In this document: positions 24,151-33,419 of the stretch, piece after piece | Layout of the letters: each line of letters begins with the position of its first letter | Position numbering within the stretch: the first letter of the stretch is position 1 | Assembly: GCA_036346395.1 (NCBI GenBank) | Contig: CM070596.1 | Coordinates: forward strand, 20,870,177 to 20,934,176 | DNA from: Hsuehochloa calcarea | Taxonomy: Eukaryota; Streptophyta; Magnoliopsida; Poales; Poaceae | Length of the DNA: 64,000 bases | Direction: 5' to 3' | The notes under the pieces: generated by a model | Seen by the model: the letters and a program-made list of their open reading frames with translations, nothing else | Databases searched by the model: none | Told to the model about the DNA's origin: nothing | Made by a program: the position numbers and the translations under genes

Positions 24151-25566
24151 TCCAGTTTTAACCCAAAACACAAAGTTTATAAAGCACAGAGCTCCACCAT
24201 TCACATAGATCCACCACTTGCCTCAGTTTAAATCTTTTCCCACCCTGTTGATTTAGTGCAACACATGCCATCAACGAGTAATAGCACACAACACACAGTT
24301 TTATCACACAGTTCCATATTTCATTAGTCAAATTCATAATTGCGACTCACATAAAATGATGACTCGTGGCATGGCTAAGCAGTCTACTCGTATCTAACCA
24401 ACCCACGTTGGTGCTACGATAATACCAACTAATAATGAACTAACTTAGGGTGACAAAAGATCATGGCATACAATAGACAAGGTGGATATAACAAATTAGA
24501 TTAATAACTATCCCAAAAGTATTTAAATAAATACTTGAATTAGAATGCAATACATTGAAACAAAGTATTTTGCAAACTGGGTGCAACATGATCAAATGTA
24601 TAACTTGCCTTGAAATAGGTCTAGGTACTGGTCTTGATCTTGAGGTGCTCCTTCTTCTCCAAAATTTCCCGAAGTATCGACGTCTACTCGCAAACGAGAC
24701 AAAAGAAACAAAAATAAATAAATAACAGAGGCAAAACAAACTCCAAAAATCAAATAAAATTCACCATTAAATAGATCTTGATTTATATGAATTTACAAAT
24801 TTGAATGGGCTCAATCGGAGGTCGGATGCAAAAGTTATGGGCTTTGGAAGATTGAAAAATAATTAAAACCCTAATTTGGATTTTAATTTGATTTACTGAA
24901 TTATTTCTATAAAGGAAAATTGGATTATTGCGCAATGCTTGCGTCAGCCGAGAATTTCTGGAAAAATAAATAGATTTTAAAAGAAATTTGACATGTGGGC
25001 TCCACATGTCAGTGACTGGGCTCACTGTGAACTGGGTTCACCGAGCCTCGAGAGAGTTGACGCGGTGGACTGGGCCACGCACGCGTGTGTTGGCGCTGAC
25101 ACAGCGACACGAGGGTGACACGCAGGCACAAAAGCTGACGCGGCGGTTGCGGTGGCGCTGACGCGGCTACGGTGGCGAGGGCAGCGCTCGGGATCCGATG
25201 GTCACCGGCGACGAAGGGTACAAGTGGGTTGCTGGCGCTATTGCGCACCTGTTGGTGCCCATATCGGTGGCTAGCAACGATGGTGGCGACCAGTGGCGAG
25301 GAAGAAGCGGCTGCGAAGGCTCGGGTCTTGTCGGACGGGTGCTCCGGCGATGCTCCGGCGACGAGGAGGGGCGCACGAGGTAGCTGGGACCTTGCTGAAC
25401 ACGATGGTGCAGTCGGTGGGGCAAGGGCGACAACGACGGCGGTGCAATTCGCCGGAGAAGAAGCTCGACGGAAAACCCTAGAACTTGAAATGAGGCGGCG
25501 CTAGAGCGATCGGGGCGACGAGCGTGGTGGCTCTAGGTTGCGGAGGACTGGGCGATCCTAGGGGGG

Positions 25567-25574
25567 TATTTATA
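25567..25574 (-). promoter_or_regulatory. TATA box of LTR E
   Basis: TATTTATA on the plus strand is TATAAATA on the element strand. It lies next to a GC-rich block, as in the other LTRs here. Confidence 0.5.
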
Positions 25575-26361
25575 GGACCGGGGGACGCCGGAATTGGAAA
25601 CCCCCAATTTGAGTCCGAAACGGCCGCGATTGGAATTTTCGAGATTAGGGGAGATTGGGAGGGATTCGGTAGCCAAATTGGTTAGGGATGAGTACGGGAT
25701 AGATACGGTTACAAATAGGTGGGGTCGGCGCGAAGAGTCAGCGACGTTGCGATTTTATCGAACGAAGCTTTGAGCAGCTGCAATGGAGGCGAAGGCGCGG
25801 GCGCGAGGAGGAAGAGGGGTCGCGGAGATGACGACTCGGTGGCGGTCCCACCTGGCAGTGGCAGCGAGGCGCGGGCGAGCGAGCGAGCGAGATCAGCGGG
25901 CGAGGCCACGCGACGGCTATCCAACGGAGGAAGGCGGGGTTCAGCGCGGGCGTCTGATCGAAATGAGGAGCACGTGTCGTGCATCCAACGGACGAGGGCG
26001 CGGGCGAGCGGGGAGATGGGCTGGCGCATGGGAATAGTGTTGGGCTTCGGCCCAACACTGTTCCGAAGGTTTAAACCTGATTTTTCTTTTTAGCAAATCC
26101 AGAAAATACAATTAGCAAATAGAAAATAGCAAATGACCTTGGAAAAATTCCAGAAAATTCTATAAAATATATCCGAGCATATAGAATCCAAATAAAATAA
26201 GTTTGGCCATTGTTGATATCGGGATTAAGCACATTAAATCATTTTATCATGAAAGTCTATAATAAGTTTTTAAATTTAAATTCAAATAAAATACAAATGG
26301 TGAGATTTCCAACTATCAACTAATTATAAAATTTTCAAAGACCAAAAGTTGGGATGTTACA

Positions 26362-26366
26362 ACTAT
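26362..26366. repeat. Target-site duplication ACTAT, right copy (solo LTR E)
   Basis: Matches 23079-23083. The LTR of D resumes after it. Confidence 0.9.
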
Positions 26367-26746
26367 TGTGAGACGAACTTCACTTGCGACGACTAGCTAG
26401 GCGTTTTCGGTCGGTTGCCTGGTGGATAAGGGCAACCGGTTGGCTTTTATTTATCGCCATCTTATGGCATATGTTTCCACTGCTACTTTAGTTCTTTATC
26501 TTGTCATTTGTCCGGTTGGCCTTATTTTTGTAGTATGATCTTTGAATGTCTTTTGTGTTATAAATTATGAAAACACGGTATTGTAGTAACTTGTGTATGG
26601 AAGTGATCATTTTATTTTGTGAGGTGTATGTGTACCGCTTCTGGGAGGTACACAATACACCGAGAGCGGGGAAATTTGATTTTTAATGCTATGACCAATC
26701 GGATGGTTATGTATTATAAGTTAAATCACCTGGATTCTCACAAAGT

Positions 26747-26759
26747 TGGTATCAGAGCC
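26747..26759 (+). other. Primer-binding site of element D (initiator Met tRNA)
   Basis: TGGTATCAGAGCC lies four bases after the LTR end CACA. It is a perfect iMet-type primer site and fixes D as plus-strand. Confidence 0.9.
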
Positions 26760-27541
26760 ATAGTGACCGTAGAAGCACTTAGTTTGGTTGTCCTTAGGAT
26801 ATTTGAAAATTTTAGCTTCAAAATATCAAATCTTTGATGAAAATCTAAGTAAGTTATCAGATTTTACTCCTTACCTATCTTAGATTTCTCATCTTACCTA
26901 TTTCATGGTTGAGTTTCGTAAAGATGTTCCCCTCTCATCTCCTTTCAAAAGTTAGTTGGTTATCGATTAAGTTCAGTTTGGGGAATCAATGAGAGTTAAA
27001 AATATGAAGTGTTGGCTTTCCTTTGATGAAGTTAGGAGGCACTTGAAGTTCAAATATTCATCTCGGAGCTCGGATACAAGATTTGGACAACATGCACAAG
27101 ATTTTGATAGCAAACACAAGTTTTGGACAGCAAGCACTTAGCTCGTCGTTAGAGCTAAAAATGAGAGGATAATCCAACTAAAACTCATAGTTTTAAAAGG
27201 GTAAGATGTGATATTAGATGGCTAGTACGTAATGTATCCCTAGATAGTTTTTATCATGATCAATAGATGCAATAGGACTTGTGTTGCGTTCTAAGAATTT
27301 TCGTCCGAAACGATTGCTCGTTCATTCAATACGAGTTAGTCGTGCCAGGAAGCTAATCTTTTGGCTTATGGTTTTGTGCTAGTTCTTATGCCTTTATACA
27401 AATATTTGGAGTTCATTTCTTGCTAATATTTGTATACTCTTGTTAGGGTAATATCTCATTCACCTAGTCGTTTGCTTCTCTATCGCTTTCTTTCGCATCT
27501 AGGTTTTGGGTGTTGTTGCTAACATAATTCATCGGAACAGG
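26760..27541 (+). other. Untranslated leader of element D
   Basis: About 780 bases between primer site and gag start. It is AT-rich, with no reading frame of note. The end (ATCGGAACAGGATGG) resembles the gag start context of element F (GTAGCAGGATGG). Confidence 0.6.
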
Positions 27542-28640
27542 ATGGTCAGAAGAACCCAAAGTGGTCAAGGTCTGTCAACAGCTTGTGATGAGGAGCTCCC
27601 GCCTCCTCCCACCATGCCCAAGGTCCTCGCTCAGATCGAGCGAAATCAAATGGACCAGACAAGGATCCTGGAGATCATAACACGGAACACCTCTGTTCCA
27701 ACAGCCGCATCCGGATCAGGAGGTGGACATCAACCACGGGGAGGACTCTTGGAGTTCCTCCGCACGCAGCCACTGACTTTCTCCCGGTCGAAAAATCCCC
27801 TCAATGCAGACAACTGGCTTCGTCTCTTCGAGAGGAAGCTGAACATTGCACAGTGTCAAGATCATGAGAAGGTGTTGTTCGCCTCTGATCAACTTGAGGG
27901 GCAGTGCACACATGGCGGGAGAACTTCCTTGCCATGTAATCTGACAGCCGAGAGGTCACTTGGGAGGAGTTTCGCACTTGATGAAGCTAAAGAAGAAGGA
28001 ATTCATGGCGCTCTAGCAAGGGTGCAAGATGATCATAGAGTATCTCCATGAATTCAACTATCTCTCCCACTATGCTCCTGAGGAGGTGTCCTCAGACACT
28101 GCTAAGCAGAAGAAGTTCTTGGATGGGTTGTCTGTGGAGCTGTAGGACAATCTATCGGTTGTAGATTTCCCTAATTTTCAGAATTTGGTTGACAAGACCA
28201 TTATTGCTGAACACAAGGGGAGAGCGCTTGTTGAGTCTCGCAAGCGTAAATGGGAGGCCCAGAAATCAGCAGGAGGCAGCCTTTCCCATCCTTGCTTCGG
28301 GCAAGTCCCAGTGGCCTGTCCTCAGGCTCCACCGCCATTGAGGCCACCGACCTTTGTACCTCACCCTCCGCAGGCTGGGTTTCAACCACGAGCACCTGCG
28401 GGACAACAAGTCAATTTCTACAATCCAGCTACCGGGGTCACTTGTGTCAATTACAGAAACAAGGGCCATTACGTGAATAATTGCCCTCTAAAGATCAAAG
28501 CAGTTCCTCACCCTAATCTGCGGCAAGTACAAGGGCAAGGACGTGATCATCCCCCAGCTTAGAAGGTGGCCCAATAATTTCAGATGGTTGCACATGGTCG
28601 GGTCAACCATATCTCGACCGAGGAAGCACAGGAGTCCACC
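27542..28640 (+). pseudogene. gag of Ty3 element D, truncated
   Basis: The start at 27542 (MVRRTQSGQ) is in the same relative place as the gag starts of F and H. The N-terminus is proline-rich. It is followed by the plant retrotransposon gag (capsid) domain, with a TFS-KNPLNADNWL segment, FERKLNIAQCQDHEKVLFA, KKKEFMALQG-like text in a shifted frame and LVDKTIIAEHKGR. A zinc knuckle, CVNYRNKGHYVNNC (about 28444-28485), has tyrosine in place of the second cysteine. Frame changes near 27900-28050 and a stop at about 28143 disable it. It ends at about 28640, where antisense CACTA sequence starts. Protease and pol are absent. It would form the RNA-packaging particle. Confidence 0.85.
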
Positions 28641-29018
28641 ATGTCTTAGCTTTCTATTTTTCTTACGCTCCTCTGAATGCCAACGCAACAATCTTGCCAC
28701 CTTTTGGTTCGCAAATAAACTCTTTAAAAGGGGAATTATAGGCAGATACCACACCACCTTAGCAGGAGGTCCTTGCTTCACCTCAATGCCCTCGCCGTCA
28801 TCATAGTGATTCTTACACTTGTATCGGGGTGCTTTGCACACTGGACAAACATGCATACATGCATACTCATTACGGTAGAGGATACAATCATTTGGACATG
28901 CATGTATTCTTTCTATTTCCATTCCTAATGGAAAAAGAATTTTCTTGGCTTGGTAGGTTGTTCTGGGCAACACGTTTCCCTCCGGAAGGATGTGCGCTAG
29001 TAGACCTAACAACGCTGT
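28641..29018 (-). pseudogene. CACTA TNP2 transposase fragment (central part)
   Basis: On the minus strand one frame is open across the whole piece. It carries landmark text of the TNP2 transposase (tnp2/transposase_21 family): LLGLLAHILPEGN, IHACPNDCILYRNEY, CPVCKAPRYK, PAKVVWYLPIIPLLKSLF and LLRWHSEERKKN. TNP2 binds the CACTA ends and cuts the DNA. The usual protein is several hundred residues longer on the C-terminal side. Here the C-terminal continuation stops at the junction with D gag near 28641, and the N-terminal side is cut by LTR G at 29019. The cysteines of the CPNDC...CPVC cluster are kept. It is a fragment, not a working gene. Confidence 0.88.
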
Positions 29019-31394
29019 TGTAATACCCCGGAAACGAAAAGAGTAAAGAATCGAATCGAGTAATTTGAATGGAAGTCGGGGAAAGAAAAGACAATTAAAG
29101 GAGTAGAAATTCCTGAAAAATAGAAAGAGTTTTCCATAAACTCTCGACAACCTGGGCCTGAGCCACGGCCCAGGAGGGGCCCATGTGGTGGCCGGCCATA
29201 AGGGGGTGGTTCCCACCCCCCAAACCCTAAACTCCACATTTCTCTCCCCCTCCCCCCTTTGGAGCCGCCGCCCCCCTTCCCCCTTGCTGTGCACCGCCTT
29301 GTACGTCGATTTTGGGTACGATGCGTTCGTTTTCTGTCCTATCCATCTCTTAAAAAGTTGTAGGTATTGTTCTTAGCTTTCCATAGCCACCGATATCACG
29401 TGATTCCGCCTTACGGTTTAGGAGATATGATTTTTTTAGTGCGCGCTGTTCTGTCTGTCTGACGAGAAGGATCTGTCGGCTTGATCCTAGGTTTTGATTT
29501 AGTTAGAGGCATTTCCGGAACCTCCACCCAAATAAGTTATTGTAGCCCTTTAAATTATCTTTCAAAGTTGATAAAGATCATATCCATTGGATCTGTATAA
29601 TGAAAGTTATGATATTTTCTTTACCACTGTTCTGAATTCTGGGCAGATAAATGTTAGTGTTTTCATCTATTATTTAGACTACTGTAGAGGCCGAATCTGG
29701 GGTTTTGCCCTTCTAGAGTTTTATTCCTGGGAACGTTAGCTTTCTTTTGGCATCGAGATCAGGAAAATCCGATCTGTAGTTTGGGAGATATGAATTTTTT
29801 ATTACGAACTGTACGGTCTGTCTGAAAACTGAGGTCAGTAGGTTTGTCCCTCTGTTTTGTTCAAATTAGGGGCCGAATCAGAACCTTCACCCAACTAAGT
29901 TATTTTAGCCCTTAAAATTATTTTTCCAAGCTGATAAGAATCATTCTCATTGGATCAATAGGTTGAAAGTTACACCGTTTTCTTTATCTCTGATCTGTAT
30001 TCTGGACAGACGTAGATGGGTTGTGTTTAGCTGATAATTAGCCCTCTGTTTTGGCCGAATCAGGGGATTCCGCCAACTAATTTTTTGTAGCCTGATCTGT
30101 TAAGATTCAGTGAGAACTGGTTTCAGGTCTTTTAGAGTTACAGATAATTAATGGTGAATTTTCTCGTACCGCTGCTCAGAAGGACTAAAATCTGGCTGAA
30201 TAGTTTATTTTCATTTTGGGTCTATGCGGTATATTGGATAGTCAGGGGTTATTGTAGAACACCGGTAGCAGTGTTATATCGTTGTTCTTATTTTGGGAAC
30301 ATGCTTGTGTAGGCGGCGAGGCATCATGTGTGGGAACACCTCCGTTGCCTACTAACGAGTCACAACGCGAAAGGCAAGTACTGTATGTTAACTGGTGTTG
30401 AATTCAAAGGAATGCATAATGATATGTTGTTTACATGAATGTTATTGTGCTTTGTTCATGGTGTTGATATACTGCAAGTGACTAGTGTGGCCTTATTGGT
30501 ACATTATGTTGAGTGTGAATACATACTTATACTTGTTTACACATGTTGTTGAATGCCATGTGTCTTTTCCACTAATGTGTGTTATTCATTCATACCATGA
30601 GAGATCATCATGTTCATTCATAAAATTCATTATGACCACGAAGTGGATTCTTTTAGTAAGTCCCATCAATTCCAAAGATGGGCATTTGAAAGACCCATCA
30701 ATTCCAAAGATGAGCATTTGAAAACCCACCATTCCAATGTGGGTAGTGTTGACCACCATTCAATGTGGCAACTTGGACACCGTGTGAAACGTTCTTCATA
30801 CGGTGATTGGGTCCCGTGATTTATGAAGTACGGGCTTAAGTGAACACCGACGGGTGTATCACTCGCTATCTGCATATATGCGATCGATAAGTCCATACCT
30901 TCAATGCATTCTTACATTTCATCCATTCATGTATTCATTCCATACGTACATGTATGTGTTCCAATAATTGTTCGTAATTCAACCGAATTGTGTTGTCCAC
31001 TCCATGCTTGATTATTCTTGTTTAGTACTTGCTTTGAGTCTTGACTCACCCTTGCTTTGTATGTTTTAATTAGGTAATTGAGGAGGACGACAAGATGATT
31101 TGGTGGGTAGTTCGGCACACTACACTTCACTTTTATCCAATCGAACAATTATTCTTGCCATTCACCAAGTCAAATTGTTGAAATAAGTTCCGTTGTAATA
31201 GTCCTATGTTAGTATCGCTTGACTGTTCGTGGTATTATGACCGCTTATCCATTCTTTCCGTGATTCTAGTGATCGTTCATTGTCTTTCCTTAGGAATTTA
31301 TGTTGATTGAATCGGATAATCTAGTTTTAATGCTATGCTTAGTAGTTTGATAGGTTTGCGTGACATTTTGGCTTCCGAATAGCGTGGTGTTACA
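29019..31394 (+). mobile_element. Solo LTR G (family of element C)
   Basis: Begins TGTAATACCCCGG and ends GTGGTGTTACA, 2.38 kb. Reverse-complemented it aligns along its whole length with both LTRs of element C. No internal region accompanies it, and TNP2 sequence flanks both sides. The flanking pentamers (GCTGT and AATTG) do not match, though the host reading suggests a shared ACA. The duplication is therefore decayed, or the LTR arose by a recombination that did not keep it. Confidence 0.82.
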
Positions 31395-31408
31395 AATTGT
31401 GAAACTCT
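31395..31408 (-). pseudogene. CACTA TNP2 sliver between two LTRs
   Basis: Fourteen bases left between LTRs G and L. On the minus strand they read ESFT-like codons, fitting the TNP2 text just before ALLGLL. Assigned only by position. Confidence 0.5.
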
Positions 31409-31538
31409 TGTTGGACCAACCATTGTGTGGATATCATGGGGATAGGTTCCGATCATAGGATGATGTGACAATTGGCAATGGTGTTTACGGTTTGTCGTTT
31501 CACGAGTTTTCGACAAAGCTACGAGCATTACGGATGAG

Positions 31539-32970
31539 GCGGTCCGACCGGTCCTGCACGGCGGTCCGACCGGTCCCAAATCGGTCGGACCGGCCATGTG
31601 GGACTGTCGGACCGCGATGACCTAAAAGTGGTCAAAACAGTGGGCCAAAATAGGTGTTGTAGGCAAGTGAGGGATCCCAATGCACTTGGTCTCATAATTT
31701 TGGAGTCTCGATAAGAAGTTCTATTCGTTTTAATTTCCGAAGGTTTGAATTTGGGGCTTGAATTTCGGCTAAGTCCCAAGAGCGGTCCGACCGCTCACGA
31801 GGAGCGGTCCGACCGCCAAAGGCGATCCGGCCGCTCACATGGAGCGGTCGACCGTATTGACTTGAGCGTTGGCCAACCGTGGCGATGTTGTTTTGTTAGG
31901 TCAAAGTCATTGGTATCATGGCATATGTTTTGCATGATGCATGTTTTGACTAACATGGGTCAAGTTGTGAAGAACTTGTTCCCGAATTCGTGTTTGCTTA
32001 TGCGTGGTTGTGCGGGTTGCTTGGTGGTCAACGACGGTCAGCGGCGAGGAGGATCGGGACTAGACTTGGAGAGTTGAGGTCGAGCGATGGGCGATGCGGG
32101 TGAGTCAACGACTCAAGCGTGACACAAGATGGATAAGGGTGACCTATTGGCAAATCCATGGCGCATGGTGAAGCGGTTTAGGTCAAAAGGTTAAAGACGG
32201 CGCTGCGCGTGCGTGTGTGACCCGTTTGTTAGTGGGCCTTAACGGGAGCCCAATTGAGTCAAACCCTAGAGAGTTCTAGGCCTCCACTATAAATAGGAGG
32301 AGGTGGTGGCTGCACCCCTCACTCTCGCTATTTTTCACCTCTTTTGTTGCTTTCAAACCCTAATTGGCTTAGGGAGAGTTGAGGTGGAGGCTAGGGCTTT
32401 TCATGGTTTGAGGAGAATTTCGTGATCCTGGGTTGACCACTGATCCATGATGGTGTGGGTGTAATCCAGCAACGATCACGTTTTTAATCTATGCAAGGTT
32501 TGCTTGAGATAAGTCTCTTTTCGTTCTTGCTTTCAATTTCGTGATTTTAGGGCTTTCTTTGATCCGCAAGTTTGTGATTGATTCTTTCACGTGAATTAGC
32601 TTGCTGTGATATGTGTGAATCTATCTAGCATCATCTTGATCATCAATCTCTCACGAACTAGCATTAGGATCAAGTTTTCGTTCTTGCCCGGTTTTAGACC
32701 CTCTGTTGTTCAATTGGCAATTGCTCAGGATCTATCCAAGAATTATCATAATATTCGATTGGAATAGGCCCTCAATAGCATATAGAAGGTGTGTGCAAAG
32801 TTTCATAAAGATTGGAGTTGAGAATCAAAGTTTCACCTAATTGCAACTTCATCATCGGTGATTTTCTTATTGCGGATCGGTTACGAGTCGGCGGTCCGAC
32901 CGCCGTCATCACCGGTCGGACCGATTTTGGAGTGGTCTGACCGCCAAGATAACAGCAATGGTCGGACCGC
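31539..32970. repeat. GGTCCGACC/GGTCGGACC palindrome clusters in LTR L
   Basis: Three clusters, at about 31539-31619, 31782-31851 and 32890-32970, each hold three to four copies of a CGGTCCGACCG or GGTCGGACCG core in both orientations. The spacing is irregular. Confidence 0.85.
32288..32295 (+). promoter_or_regulatory. TATA box of copia LTR L
   Basis: TATAAATA within CCACTATAAATAGGAGG, about 880 bases into the LTR, is followed by a pyrimidine-rich start-site-like stretch. Confidence 0.6.
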
Positions 32971-33220
32971 CCGCAATCAGTTCAACCTATTGGGTCCAGA
33001 GTCGACACGCTTGTGCTTTGATCTTTGCAATCTTAGTTGATTTTGTTATTTTGTTTAGGGGATTTAATTGGATTCAATACTAGTCTTCCGCTGTACTGGT
33101 ATATTGATCTTCATAGCTTCCTAATAGCTATTGGAGTGAAATTGTGTTGAATTCATTATTTGGGAAAAAAGTGAGCGTGCTCCTATTCACCCCCCCTCTA
33201 GTCGCCTTTTCGGTCCAACA

Positions 33221-33414
33221 CATTGATTGCCTTCAATTTCAGCAGTTGAAGCACGGATGACAACCTTGTGTCTTCCGGCTTGCATCCCGGGAATAAAGGT
33301 TTCGCCGAGTTCTCCATTAAGCCCTTGAATTTAGCAAACTCTCTGTCACTATACTTCCCTTCTGCATCGCGTAGCATCTGATCTAGATTGTCATCATGCG
33401 ACCTATCCTCGTCG
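33221..33414 (-). pseudogene. CACTA TNP2 transposase fragment (N-terminal part)
   Basis: One open minus-strand frame reads SHDDNLDQMLRDAEGKYSD, then EFAKFKGLMENSAKPLFPGC and TRLSSVLQLLKLKA, the conserved N-terminal stretch of TNP2 proteins. It joins, in order and strand, the piece at 28641-29018. LTR L cuts it at 33220 and element H at 33420. A few codons expected between the ends at 33221 and 31408 are missing, so a small deletion accompanied L. It is part of the same gene as the other TNP2 pieces. Confidence 0.85.
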
Positions 33415-33419
33415 AAAGC
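33415..33419. repeat. Target-site duplication AAAGC, left copy (element H)
   Basis: AAAGC here and at 44801-44805 flank element H exactly. Confidence 0.92.

Larger units (their letters stand above)
23084..26361 (-). mobile_element. Solo LTR E (Ty3 type)
   Basis: A 3.28-kb LTR with ends TGTTGGGACC and GATGTTACA and a perfect ACTAT duplication. There is no internal sequence between LTRs, so it is a solo LTR left by LTR-LTR recombination. Its start, its 'ACCCTCTGTGTATTCTGCACTAG' block (about 23111) and its general layout match the LTR at 44814-48633 (element I), so both belong to one family. Orientation is minus, from the TATA box near 25570 and the relation to I. The module CTATTCGAATAG is at 23741-23752. 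A GC-rich block with only chance reading frames lies at about 25020-26030. Confidence 0.88.
19011..26742 (+). mobile_element. 5' LTR of Ty3 element D (split by solo LTR E)
   Basis: Starts TGTAACATCCC at 19011 and ends GGATTCTCACA at 26742, directly before an iMet primer site. Without the insert E and its duplicated 5 bases the LTR is about 4.45 kb, which is long but similar to the 3.9-4.0 kb LTRs of element F, whose start and end it resembles. It contains a GC-rich block at about 19500-20600, AT-rich sequence at 20900-21700 and the module with CTATTTGAATAG at 22683-22694. The 3' LTR of D is not in the window. I see no gene in it; the reading frames in the GC-rich block have no recognisable domain. 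Confidence 0.82.
31409..33220 (+). mobile_element. Solo LTR L, Ty1/copia SIRE/Maximus type
   Basis: Ends are inverted TGTTGGACC / GGTCCAACA, 1.81 kb. The 3' end carries CCTATTCACCCCCCCTCTAG-type text, which is typical of SIRE/Maximus copia LTRs in plants. A TATA box lies at 32288-32295 with a transcribed-leader-like CTCTCGC stretch after it. Three clusters of GGTCCGACC palindromes occur. No internal region or primer site follows, and TNP2 sequence resumes at once. Flanking pentamers (ACTCT, CATTG) do not match. Confidence 0.8.

Noticed and set aside
25009..26093. Many overlapping frames of 60-124 codons on both strands
   Set aside because: High GC makes stops rare in all frames. The region is inside solo LTR E, and none resembles a protein family.
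26747..26759. tRNA gene remnant
   Set aside because: Only the 3' 13 bases match initiator tRNA-Met, right after an LTR end. It is a primer-binding site.
27716..29239. Minus- and other-frame shadows of D gag
   Set aside because: They overlap the recognisable gag frame and lack any domain of their own.
28488..29294. A single 268-codon minus-strand gene
   Set aside because: Only the central part (28641-29018) is TNP2. The start lies in LTR G and the end in antisense D gag, so the frame is a chance fusion.
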